DNA of 35,541 nt, taken from contig CANNKG010000037.1 of NCBI GenBank assembly GCA_947505105.1, positions 1 through 35,541 of the forward strand. Direction: 5' to 3'. This DNA comes from Methylococcaceae bacterium (GTDB lineage: Bacteria > Pseudomonadota > Gammaproteobacteria > Methylococcales > Methylomonadaceae). Under the pieces are notes generated by a model. The model ran no database searches, was not told the origin of the DNA, and saw nothing but the letters and a program-made list of their open reading frames with translations. This document shows, in pieces, positions 9,158 to 17,465 of the stretch (position 1 is its first letter; the number at the start of each line of letters is the position of its first letter). Made by a program: the position numbers and the translations under genes.

Positions 9158-9189
9158 TTAGGAAATCTCTAAAATTTAATGGTCGGTTA

Positions 9190-9219
9190 ATTATAGCTTT
9201 ACTGGACTTGATTCGCTAA
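9190..9219 (-). promoter_or_regulatory. sigma-70 promoter of gltA
   Basis: On the minus strand there is a perfect -10 TATAAT (9190-9195) and a poor -35 TTAGCG (9214-9219), spaced 18 nt. The predicted leader to the ATG at 9157 is about 25 nt. Confidence 0.5.
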
Positions 9220-9740
9220 AGATAACGGTAAGCGTTTTTTTGATATGGAAATCGTTCGCAAAATAAAGTTGAGTTAAATTTCATCTTGAAAATCTCAATA
9301 CCTCGCTCATAGGAGAAATAGCCAGAGATATATGGCTTGGGTTAATTAAATTCGTTTCGAAAGGTCTCAATGTAATGCAAGCAATAATTGCACCAATAGG
9401 TTCGTAGTATGGTGTAGCCAGGTTGGATGGTTGACAGAGTACCTTAAACTGCTTAAATTTTAGTTATCTTGGCGGATTAGTGCACCGACATCATGCACCA
9501 AAATAGATTAAAAATACTTCTTGAGATCAATAATAGCACCTTTTAGACGCGAGTATTCGACTTAGCAAGCGTTATTAACTTAATGTTAGGGAAAAGTTTG
9601 TTCATAAATATCTTTGATTTGGCTTAAGCTGGTGAGGTTTCGAGAGCCGTCTATCTCAGCTAGGCTTAGTAAATTATAACTAGTAAGAGCAAGGTCGCTC
9701 AAAAATTAATTTAATCTTTGATCAAATCCAAAGTTAGAGC

Positions 9741-9756
9741 TGGCTTTTCGGTGGCT
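9741..9756 (+). promoter_or_regulatory. possible sigma-54 (-24/-12) promoter of the redox operon
   Basis: TGGCTTTTCGGTGGCT keeps the required GG-N10-GC spacing and agrees with TGGC at -24 and T.GCT at -12 of the RpoN consensus, but it lacks AC after TGGC and one T of TTGC. It would give a leader of about 180 nt to the ATG at 9948. Three TGCACC half-sites resembling NtrC half-sites lie about 250-350 bp upstream. No NifA-type TGT-N10-ACA site was found. A chance match is possible. Confidence 0.3.
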
Positions 9757-9947
9757 GTTTTTCTAAAATCCACAGAAAATTTGATACTAATTTGAAATAT
9801 AGGCTAAGCTTGACAGCAAAATTCTCACGATGCCTGCCCCCCTAATCTTCATTTTGAGGGTAGTGCTCGTTTTTATGCGGTTAAATTTTTAATTTAAGTG
9901 CTTGAAATGATTTCTTCACGTTTGGTAACTACTACCAGGATAATACG

Positions 9948-11585
9948 ATGATCAATAAACCCGCTGATAAAACCCGCCCGGCGGATCTGCAACGGCATGA
10001 CCTCGGAACCGGTCCCATCCGCAGCCATCATCCTGTCTATCAGGATTTTCTCCCCCCTTGTAATCATGCCTGTCCTGCTGGAGAAAATATCCAGGCTTGG
10101 TTAGCGCTGGTGCAATCCGGGCAATACCAGCAAGCCTGGCAACAAATCATGAAAGACAACCCGATGCCGGCGATCCATGGTCGGGTTTGTTATCATCCGT
10201 GCGAAACCGGTTGCAACCGTGAAGCTCTCGACGGTGCCGTCAGTATCCATGCAGTCGAACGCTTTTTGGGCGATATGGCCCTGAAAGAAAATTGGCAAAT
10301 CACTCCGGATTTACCTCCCAGCGGTAAGCGCATTTTGGTGGTGGGTGCTGGCCCGAGCGGGCTAACGGCTGCTTATCATTTGGCGCGCTTGGGGCACAAA
10401 GTTGTTATCTATGAAGCAGGTCCAATTGCTGGCGGTATGATGCGTTTTGGCATTCCAGCCTACCGTTTGCCGCGCCATGAGCTTGATCATGAAATCAAAC
10501 GCATTGAAAATTTGGGCGTGGAGATTGTTCTAAACCGTAAGGTTGACAATCTGTTGGCTGACAAAAAAGACGGCAATTTTGATGCGGTGTTTGTCGCAGT
10601 TGGTGCGCACTTAAGCAAACGTGTTGATATTCCGGCGCGTGATGCCTCGAAAATGCTTGATGCGATCACTTTCCTCCGCGATACCTCGGCTGGTCATGCT
10701 CCGAAACTCGGACGAAAAGTGGCAATTTACGGCGGGGGTAATACCGCGATGGACGCCGCACGAACCGCCAAAAGACTCGGCGTTGAAGAAGCGTTGATTA
10801 TTTATCGCCGAGACCGCGATCACATGCCTGCCCATTCATTTGAGGCCGATGAAGCGATTGAGGAAGGGGTCAAGATTAATTGGTTGCGGACCATTACCGA
10901 AATGGATGAAGACTCATTGAAAGTCGAAATCATGGCGCTCGATGAGAGTGGCCGTGCCGTTCCGACCGGTACTTATGAAACCTTAGAAGCTGACGCGTTG
11001 ATTCTTGCCGTCGGACAGGATACCGATACCGCTTTCTTGCGATCGGTGACGGGCGTTGAATTTAAATCCGACGGTACGGTGATGGTTGATTCAGGCATGA
11101 AAACCGGCGCGAATGGTGTGTTTGCAGGCGGCGATATGGTGCCGAGCGATCGAACCGTGACCGCAGCGGTTGGTCACGGTAAAAAAGCTGCACGACATAT
11201 TGATGCGTGGTTGCGCAATGACCGTTATGTCGCAGCCCCCAAGCATGATCTAGTCGAATACGAAAAATTGCATGTGTGGTATCAGACTTCTGCCGATCCT
11301 AAAAAACAGGGGCACATTCCGGCCGAACGTCGCGCCGATGACTTTTCTGAAATTGTTGCCGGTTTAAGCGCTGCCGATGCGACCTTTGAAGCGCAGCGCT
11401 GTTTTTCCTGCGGTAATTGTTTCGAATGCGACGGCTGTTATGGCGCCTGCCCTGAAACCGCCATCATCAAATTAGGCCCCGGCAAGCGTTATCGCTACGA
11501 TTACAATTTATGTACCGGTTGCGCCGTATGTTATGAACAATGTCCCTGCCATGCGATTGAAATGGTTTCCGAACAGAGAGATTAA
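9948..11585 (+). CDS. GltD/NfnB-like NAD(P)H:ferredoxin flavoprotein with C-terminal ferredoxin domain
   Basis: This 545-residue protein resembles the small subunit of glutamate synthase and the NfnB/PreT family. The N-terminal iron-sulfur domain has CNHACP (Cys38, 42) and CYHPCETGC (Cys81, 85, 89). A Rossmann FAD motif VVGAGPSGLTAAY follows at residues 131-143, a second nucleotide-binding fold with YGGGNTAMDAARTAKRLG near 259-276 for NAD(P)H, and GVFAGGDMV. Residues 484-540 add a two-cluster ferredoxin domain (CFSCGNCFECDGC..CP and CTGCAVCYEQCPCHAIE), absent from GltD. No glutamate synthase large subunit is nearby, and nifJ starts 3 nt later. I infer that it passes electrons between NAD(P)H and the oxidoreductase's ferredoxin clusters. 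The ATG has AGGATAA upstream. Confidence 0.85.
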   Translation: MINKPADKTRPADLQRHDLGTGPIRSHHPVYQDFLPPCNHACPAGENIQAWLALVQSGQYQQAWQQIMKDNPMPAIHGRVCYHPCETGCNREALDGAVSIHAVERFLGDMALKENWQITPDLPPSGKRILVVGAGPSGLTAAYHLARLGHKVVIYEAGPIAGGMMRFGIPAYRLPRHELDHEIKRIENLGVEIVLNRKVDNLLADKKDGNFDAVFVAVGAHLSKRVDIPARDASKMLDAITFLRDTSAGHAPKLGRKVAIYGGGNTAMDAARTAKRLGVEEALIIYRRDRDHMPAHSFEADEAIEEGVKINWLRTITEMDEDSLKVEIMALDESGRAVPTGTYETLEADALILAVGQDTDTAFLRSVTGVEFKSDGTVMVDSGMKTGANGVFAGGDMVPSDRTVTAAVGHGKKAARHIDAWLRNDRYVAAPKHDLVEYEKLHVWYQTSADPKKQGHIPAERRADDFSEIVAGLSAADATFEAQRCFSCGNCFECDGCYGACPETAIIKLGPGKRYRYDYNLCTGCAVCYEQCPCHAIEMVSEQRD

Positions 11586-11588
11586 ACA

Positions 11589-14500
11589 ATGACCATAAAT
11601 CAAGTTGTAACTGTGGACGGCAACGAAGCTGTTGCCTATGTCGCTTATCGAATCAATGAGGTTTGCGCAATCTATCCGATCACGCCTTCATCCGCGATGG
11701 CCGAATGGGCCGATCAATGGGCGGCGGAAGGCAAAACCAATCTATGGGGTCATATTCCATTGATTGCCGAAATGCAAAGTGAAGGAGGGGCGGCCGGTGC
11801 CGTTCACGGCGCATTGCAGACCGGCGCGTTATCAACGACCTTCACGGCGTCGCAAGGCTTGCTGTTGATGATTCCAAACATGTACAAAATTGCTGGCGAA
11901 TTAACCTCGACGGTCTTTCATGTGGCGGCGCGCTCCTTGGCCGCGCAGGGCTTGTCGATTTTCGGCGATCATTCCGATGTCATGGCGGTACGCGACACCG
12001 GCTTTGCAATGCTCGGTTCAAGTTCGGTGCAGGAGGCGCACGATATGGCGCTGATCGCCCAAGCTGTGACGCTTGAGGCGCGCGTTCCGTTCATTCATTT
12101 TTTCGATGGTTTCAGAACTTCGCATGAAGTTAATAAAATCGAATTGCTGTCCGATGTGCAAATCCGCGCCATGATCGATGCCGATCTGGTGCGCGCGCAT
12201 CGTAGCCGAGCCTTGAATCCGGATAATCCGTTTATTCGCGGTACCGCGCAAAATCCCGACATTTATTTCCAGGCCAGAGAAACCGTTAATCCGTTTTATG
12301 CGCGGGTACCGGCGATTTTGCAAAAAACCATGCACAAATTCGGTGAACTGACTGGTCGACATTACCGTCTTTTTGAATATACCGGCGCTGCTGATGCTGA
12401 AAAAGTCATTGTGATCATGGGCTCGGCGGCTGAAACCGTCAAAGAAACCGTGAACTTCCTAGTGCAACATGGCGAAAAAGTCGGGGTGCTGCATGTTAGG
12501 TTATATCTGCCGTTCGCGCAGGAAGCGTTTTTAGCTGAATTGCCGTTGACTGTAAAAAGAATTGCGGTCCTGGATCGCACCAAATCACCCGGCGCCACTG
12601 GCGAGCCCTTGTTTCATGATGTTGTGACCACCTTTGCCGAAGCATACAATGCCGGAAACTTGGCGATTATGCCTAAAACGGTCGGTGCGCGCTACGGCCT
12701 GTCTTCGAAAGAATTTACCCCGGCCATGGTCAAAAGTATCTTTGATGAACTGGGTAAAACCCAGCCGAAGAATCATTTTACGATCGGGATCAACGACGAT
12801 GTTTCGCATAACAGTCTCGATTACGATGCCTCGTTTAATATTGATTCGGACAAGGTCATTTCAGCGCTGTTTTTCGGTTTGGGTGCCGATGGAACCGTCG
12901 GTGCAAATAAAAATACCATTAAAATTATCGGCGACTTGCCTGAATTTTATGCACAGGCTTATTTCGTCTACGATTCCAAAAAATCCGGCTCGCAAACGAT
13001 TTCGCATTTGCGCTTTGGCCCTGAACCGATTCGGGCGCCTTATTTAGTGCAAACTGCGCAGTTCATCGGCTGCCATCAATTTAATTTCCTGTTTAAGACC
13101 GATATTTTGGCGCAGGCCGCACCTGGATCGGTGTTTTTGCTCAATAGTCCGTATTCCGCTGCGGAGGTCTGGGATCGACTGCCGCGTTACGTGCAGGAAA
13201 GGATTATTAACAAAGGCTTATTGTTTTATGTCATCGATGCCTCAACCGTTGCGCTTGACACCGGTATGGGCAGTCGCGTGAATACGATTTTGCAGACCTG
13301 CTTTTTTGCCTTGTCCGGTGTTCTGCCGCGTGAAGAGGCGATAGCCAAGATCAAAGAGTCGATCAAAAAGACTTATAGTAGAAAAGGCGAGGAAGTCGTT
13401 CAGAAAAACTACGCCGCAGTTGATCAAACCCTGGCAAATCTATTTCAGGTGAAAGTGCCTGAACACGTCACTAGCCATATCGAAATGCCGTTGATCGTGC
13501 CGGTTGAAGCGCCGCCATTTGTGCAGGAAGTCACCGCGAAAATGATGGCGGGCGAGGGCGATAGCTTGTCGGTCAGCCAATTACCGATCGATGGCACCTA
13601 CCCATCAGGAACAACTGCGTGGGAAAAACGTAATGTTTCGCAATATGTGCCACAGTGGGAGCCGGATTTATGTATTCAATGCGGCAACTGCAGCTTTGTC
13701 TGTCCACATTCGGTGATTCGGTCGAAATTTTATCATCAGCACGAACTTGAGAAGGCGCCGGAAGGTTTCAAGTCGGCCAAAATCAGTGCTCGAGGCTTTC
13801 CGGAAACGCGTTATACCTTGCAGATTTATCTCGAAGATTGCACCGGCTGTAATTTGTGTGTCAGCGTTTGTCCGGCGAACAGCTTGAAAGAAAGCGGGGT
13901 TAAGGCAATCAATATGAAGCTGAAAGCACCGATGATGGACCAGGAAAAAGCGAATATAAAATTCTTTGAAACCTTACCGATTAACGATAGGGCCCATGTT
14001 GATTTCTCATCTATTCGCGGCGCGCAGTTCCTGCAACCTTTATTTGAATTTTCGGGCGCGTGCGCTGGTTGCGGTGAAACGCCGTATGTAAAACTGGTGT
14101 CACAATTGTTTGGCGATCGGTTGATCGTTGCCAATGCGACCGGCTGTTCTTCGATTTACGGCGGCAACCTCCCGACGACCCCGTGGACTAAGAATCAAGA
14201 GGGGCGTGGACCTGCGTGGTCTAATTCGCTGTTTGAAGATAATGCCGAATTTGGCTTGGGATTCCGGTTGACCGCCGATCAGCATCGGGCCTTAGCAATG
14301 CAGTTGACTCGCGAGTTTCAAGGTGAACTGGGCAGTAATTTTATCAATGAAATTTTGAATGCTCCCCAAACCACTGAGTCGCAAATTTGTCGACAACGTG
14401 AACGCGTCGCTGAACTTAAAGCGGTATTGCTGCAATTAAATTCGGAGCTGGCTAAAGATCTCTTGTCGGTGGTCGATCATCTGGTTCGACGCAGCATTTG

Positions 14501-15170
14501 GATTATGGGCGGCGACGGCTGGGCTTATGATATCGGTTCGGCTGGACTCGATCATATTCTCGCGAGCGGTCGGGATGTCAACGTTCTGGTGATGGATACC
14601 GAAGTCTATTCCAATACCGGCGGTCAAATGTCAAAATCGACGCCGATGGGCGCGGTTGCCAAATTTGCGGCGGGAGGCAAGACGGTCGCGAAAAAAGATA
14701 TTGCCCTGCAGGCTATTTCCTATGGCAATGTCTATGTTGCCCGGATTGCGATGGGAGCAAATCCACAGCAAACGCTGCTCGCGATGCGTGAAGCCGAAGC
14801 TTATCCGGGTCCTTCATTAATCTTGGCGTACAGTCATTGCATTGCCCACGGTATCAACATGCAGAATGGCTTAAAACAGCAGGATCTTGCCACCGCGAGC
14901 GGTTATTGGCCGTTGGTGCGTTATAACCCGGTTCTGCGTCAGTCTGACAAAAACCCGTTCGTACTTGATTCACCACGACCGCGTAAATCATTCAAGGAAT
15001 ATGCTTACAATGAATTACGCTACAAAATGCTGCAACGCACCAATCCTGATGAGGCGGAACGGCTTTTGCAACTTGCGCAGCAGGTCGTTAATCAGAAATG
15101 GGAAATTTATGAACAAATGGCGACACGCTCTGGTACCCAATTTCATCCAGATGCCAACCCCAACGATTAG
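11589..15170 (+). CDS. nifJ: pyruvate:ferredoxin (flavodoxin) oxidoreductase, single-chain
   Basis: The enzyme interconverts pyruvate plus CoA with acetyl-CoA plus CO2, using thiamine diphosphate and reducing ferredoxin or flavodoxin. The 1193-residue single chain matches the homodimeric NifJ/PFOR class. The N-terminal pyrimidine-binding domain has AIYPITPSSAMAEWADQW. The inserted 8Fe ferredoxin domain has CIQCGNCSFVCP (near residue 695) and CTGCNLCVSVCP (near 750). The proximal-cluster and diphosphate domain has CAGCGETPYVK (near 823), ATGCSSIYGGNLPTTP, GGDGWAYDIG (near 974) and TEVYSNTGGQMSKSTP. It sits between two flavoprotein genes with 3- and 11-nt gaps, so the three make one operon. NifJ-type enzymes often feed nitrogenase, but no nif genes are visible. 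The codons look richer in G+C than flanking genes. Confidence 0.95.
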   Translation: MTINQVVTVDGNEAVAYVAYRINEVCAIYPITPSSAMAEWADQWAAEGKTNLWGHIPLIAEMQSEGGAAGAVHGALQTGALSTTFTASQGLLLMIPNMYKIAGELTSTVFHVAARSLAAQGLSIFGDHSDVMAVRDTGFAMLGSSSVQEAHDMALIAQAVTLEARVPFIHFFDGFRTSHEVNKIELLSDVQIRAMIDADLVRAHRSRALNPDNPFIRGTAQNPDIYFQARETVNPFYARVPAILQKTMHKFGELTGRHYRLFEYTGAADAEKVIVIMGSAAETVKETVNFLVQHGEKVGVLHVRLYLPFAQEAFLAELPLTVKRIAVLDRTKSPGATGEPLFHDVVTTFAEAYNAGNLAIMPKTVGARYGLSSKEFTPAMVKSIFDELGKTQPKNHFTIGINDDVSHNSLDYDASFNIDSDKVISALFFGLGADGTVGANKNTIKIIGDLPEFYAQAYFVYDSKKSGSQTISHLRFGPEPIRAPYLVQTAQFIGCHQFNFLFKTDILAQAAPGSVFLLNSPYSAAEVWDRLPRYVQERIINKGLLFYVIDASTVALDTGMGSRVNTILQTCFFALSGVLPREEAIAKIKESIKKTYSRKGEEVVQKNYAAVDQTLANLFQVKVPEHVTSHIEMPLIVPVEAPPFVQEVTAKMMAGEGDSLSVSQLPIDGTYPSGTTAWEKRNVSQYVPQWEPDLCIQCGNCSFVCPHSVIRSKFYHQHELEKAPEGFKSAKISARGFPETRYTLQIYLEDCTGCNLCVSVCPANSLKESGVKAINMKLKAPMMDQEKANIKFFETLPINDRAHVDFSSIRGAQFLQPLFEFSGACAGCGETPYVKLVSQLFGDRLIVANATGCSSIYGGNLPTTPWTKNQEGRGPAWSNSLFEDNAEFGLGFRLTADQHRALAMQLTREFQGELGSNFINEILNAPQTTESQICRQRERVAELKAVLLQLNSELAKDLLSVVDHLVRRSIWIMGGDGWAYDIGSAGLDHILASGRDVNVLVMDTEVYSNTGGQMSKSTPMGAVAKFAAGGKTVAKKDIALQAISYGNVYVARIAMGANPQQTLLAMREAEAYPGPSLILAYSHCIAHGINMQNGLKQQDLATASGYWPLVRYNPVLRQSDKNPFVLDSPRPRKSFKEYAYNELRYKMLQRTNPDEAERLLQLAQQVVNQKWEIYEQMATRSGTQFHPDANPND

Positions 15171-15181
15171 AGGAATTTGAT

Positions 15182-16207
15182 ATGGACTTAACTACCAATT
15201 ACATGGGCTTAACCCTGAAACATCCAATCATCGCGTCGTCTTCGCCGTTGTCGGATACCCTCGAAGGCATTAAATTACTGGAGGATTCAGGGGCCTCGGC
15301 CGTCGTGATGTATTCCTTATTTGAAGAGCAAATTCGCCGGGAAAATGATGCCTTTGATTTTTTCCTCGAATCTGGCACCGATAGCTTCGCCGAATCGTTG
15401 AATTTTTTTCCGCATGTCGACATTGCACCCAAAGGCCCTGAGCAATATCTGAATTTGCTGCGCAGGGCCGTGGAGGCTACCGATATTCCGATTATAGCGA
15501 GTTTGAACGGTATGACCAATGAGGGTTGGATCGATTACGCCAAACAATTGCAACAGGCAGGTGCGAGTGCTTTGGAGCTGAACGTTTACTTTATTCCGAC
15601 CGATATTGATATGTCGCCGGCAGCGGTCGAACAAAGTTATTTTGAAATTTTGGAGGCCGTTAAGGCGGCGGTGTCGATCCCGGTAGCGGTCAAATTGAGC
15701 CCGTTTTTCAGTTCGACCGGCAACATGGCTAAAAGGCTTTCGGAAGCAGGTGCCGACGGCTTAGTATTGTTCAATCGCTTTTATCAACCCGACATTGATT
15801 TGGATAATTTGCGAATCGATCCTCGCGCTGAATTAAGTACCGCGACCGAAATTCGTGTGCCGCTACTTTGGATTGCAGTGCTGTATGGGCGTATTAAAGC
15901 ATCATTAGCCGCAAGCCGGGGTATTCATTCTTCGGCTGAAGTTATCAAGTATTTACTAGCCGGTGCTGATGTGGTCACCGTCGCTTCGGTATTGATGAAA
16001 AACGGCCCGCGTTATTTACAGCTATTGGTCGATGATACCCATAACTGGCTGAGTTCCAGGGATTATCACTCGCTGAGTGAAGTCAGGGGCGTGATGAGCC
16101 GGAAAAATGTCAAAGATCCGGCGGCGTTTGAACGGGTCAATTACATTAAGGTCCTTGAGAGTTTTGAGAATCCGTTTACTTCAGGTGTGGCGCACCACCG
16201 GATTTAA
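15182..16207 (+). CDS. dihydroorotate-dehydrogenase-like flavoprotein of the PFOR operon
   Basis: The 341-residue protein has the PyrD TIM-barrel layout: MGLTLKHPIIASSSPLSD at the start, LELN at residues 131-134, VAVKLSPF (Lys171) for FMN, and SRGIHSSAEVIKYLLAGADVV for the FMN phosphate. The loop after LELN reads VYFIPT where true class 1 enzymes have the SCPN loop with the catalytic Cys. The first FMN-contact region reads VVMYSLFEEQ without the usual Lys. It is therefore unlikely to oxidise dihydroorotate. Start ATG at 15182 has GAGGA. Position directly behind nifJ points to a flavin electron-transfer role with it, which is inference. Confidence 0.85.
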   Translation: MDLTTNYMGLTLKHPIIASSSPLSDTLEGIKLLEDSGASAVVMYSLFEEQIRRENDAFDFFLESGTDSFAESLNFFPHVDIAPKGPEQYLNLLRRAVEATDIPIIASLNGMTNEGWIDYAKQLQQAGASALELNVYFIPTDIDMSPAAVEQSYFEILEAVKAAVSIPVAVKLSPFFSSTGNMAKRLSEAGADGLVLFNRFYQPDIDLDNLRIDPRAELSTATEIRVPLLWIAVLYGRIKASLAASRGIHSSAEVIKYLLAGADVVTVASVLMKNGPRYLQLLVDDTHNWLSSRDYHSLSEVRGVMSRKNVKDPAAFERVNYIKVLESFENPFTSGVAHHRI

Positions 16208-16220
16208 TCTCAGGTATCAG

Positions 16221-16258
16221 TCGTTGCAGAACGGTGAATATTGGCTATTCTGCAACGA
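16221..16258. terminator. hairpin between convergent redox operon and queG
   Basis: A perfect 11-bp stem (TCGTTGCAGAA at 16221-16231 with its complement at 16248-16258) encloses a 16-nt loop in the 66-bp gap between the two convergent stop codons. Neither strand shows a U-run, so it may act with Rho or simply protect 3' ends. Confidence 0.5.
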
Positions 16259-16273
16259 TTACGAGCTTTAGCG

Positions 16274-17353
16274 TTAGATGAAATCGGTGCGTTCATGACT
16301 ATTAAGCGCCCAACTAACGTGCTCTCTCACTAGTTCAGAGGGATGCGACTGTCGTTTCTGTAATTCGGCAGCAATCAGCTTGGATGGCTTGGCATTCCCT
16401 AGGGCAACGGCAATATTTCTGAGCCAGCGCTCATGGCCAATGCGCCGGATAGCCGAGCCTTCGGTATTACGCAGAAAGGTTTCTTTATCCCAAGCAAAAA
16501 CGCTGATTAATTCCGAGATGTCGAGTTGCCGACGCGGCTTGAAATCGGGTTCGGTCGTCAGATGGGCAAAGCGGTTCCACGGGCAAATCAGTTGACAGTC
16601 ATCACAGCCGTAGATACGGTTGCCGATCGCGCGGCGAAACTCCTCAGGAATCGAGCCGTGCAATTCGATGGTTAAATAAGAAATGCAACGCCGCGCGTCC
16701 ACTTGGTAGGGCGCTACGATGGCTTGGGTTGGACAGATGGTCATGCAGGCGGTGCATTTACCACAATGATTTTGAGCGGAAGCGTCAATTGGCAAGGCTA
16801 GATCGGTGTATAGCTCTCCAAGAAAAAACCAGGAGCCTGCTTTGGCGTTAATTAGGTTGGAATGTTTGCCGATCCAACCGAGACCGGCTTTTTCCGCCAA
16901 GGCTTTTTCTAGCACAGGCGCACTGTCTACGAACGCGCGATAGCCGAAATTGCCGACCCGTTCGGTAATTTGATCGGCTAATGTTTGCAGTCGACCACGC
17001 AGAACTTTATGATAGTCGCGCCCAAGCGCATAACGCGAAATAAAAGCCTTTGTCGGATTATCGAGGATCTGTTTGGTTTTAGTGTTTGCTTCAGGTAGAT
17101 AATCCATGCGAACCGAAATAATGCGTTTCGTTCCGGGGATTAGCAACTCTGGACGGCTGCGTTTGAGTCCATGCGCTTGCATGTAATGCATTTCGCCGTG
17201 AAACTGTTGGTTTAACCAGGAGCTTAAATGCTGCTCTGCTGCTGTCAGATCGGTGTCGGTAATCCCGACTTGCTGGAAGCCTAAAGCGAGTCCCCAGCGT
17301 TTAATGTCGACGGCAAGTTCAGCCAGATGGTCGAAATCGAGCGAGTCAGTCAT
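16274..17353 (-). CDS. queG: epoxyqueuosine reductase QueG
   Basis: QueG removes the epoxide oxygen of epoxyqueuosine in tRNA (His, Asp, Asn, Tyr), the last step of queuosine formation. It uses cobalamin and two 4Fe-4S clusters. The 359 residues fit the family. The two cluster motifs are CGKCTACMTICPTQAI (near residues 193-208) and YGCDDCQLICPWNRF (near 249-263); the N-terminal cobalamin-binding domain includes GTKRIISVRMDYLP and ISRYALGRDYHKVLR, and LEKALAEKAGLGWIGKHSNLI is typical. A short helical-repeat tail ends the protein. It is a lone gene, convergent with the redox operon and divergent from the cyclase gene. The ribosome binding site before the ATG is poor. Confidence 0.95.
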   Translation of the reverse strand: MTDSLDFDHLAELAVDIKRWGLALGFQQVGITDTDLTAAEQHLSSWLNQQFHGEMHYMQAHGLKRSRPELLIPGTKRIISVRMDYLPEANTKTKQILDNPTKAFISRYALGRDYHKVLRGRLQTLADQITERVGNFGYRAFVDSAPVLEKALAEKAGLGWIGKHSNLINAKAGSWFFLGELYTDLALPIDASAQNHCGKCTACMTICPTQAIVAPYQVDARRCISYLTIELHGSIPEEFRRAIGNRIYGCDDCQLICPWNRFAHLTTEPDFKPRRQLDISELISVFAWDKETFLRNTEGSAIRRIGHERWLRNIAVALGNAKPSKLIAAELQKRQSHPSELVREHVSWALNSHERTDFI

Positions 17354-17465
17354 GTTCGGCGATCAGGAAGGTGGAAGGATGGTTCAGTATACAATTATTG
17401 AAGTGGCGTTAGGCCATTTTTCGGTTTTTAGCGGAATTCGAATCAAATAGTCTCGGGGAGGCAGC

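Larger units (their letters stand above)
9158..9947. other. 790-base intergenic region between divergent gltA and the redox operon
   Basis: No open frame of meaningful length, RNA gene or transposon end was recognised in this AT-rich stretch. It contains the gltA promoter at its left end, three copies of the hexamer TGCACC (9388-9393, 9481-9486, 9494-9499), a sigma-54-like element at 9741-9756, and an isolated perfect -35 TTGACA (9810-9815) without a matching -10. The translated frames show no clear remnant of a known gene. Confidence 0.5.

Noticed and set aside
9902-9931. TTGAAA with TAACTA 18 nt downstream as a sigma-70 promoter of the redox operon.
   Set aside because: The -10 is poor and the start would lie only about 11 nt before the ATG, leaving no room for the ribosome binding site.
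12634-13047. A 137-codon plus-strand frame within nifJ.
   Set aside because: It is another frame of the intact nifJ gene, its composition is shadow-like, and it has no motif.
15182-16207. Calling this gene pyrD (dihydroorotate dehydrogenase).
   Set aside because: The catalytic SCPN loop and the first FMN Lys are absent and the gene sits in a PFOR operon, not with pyrimidine genes.
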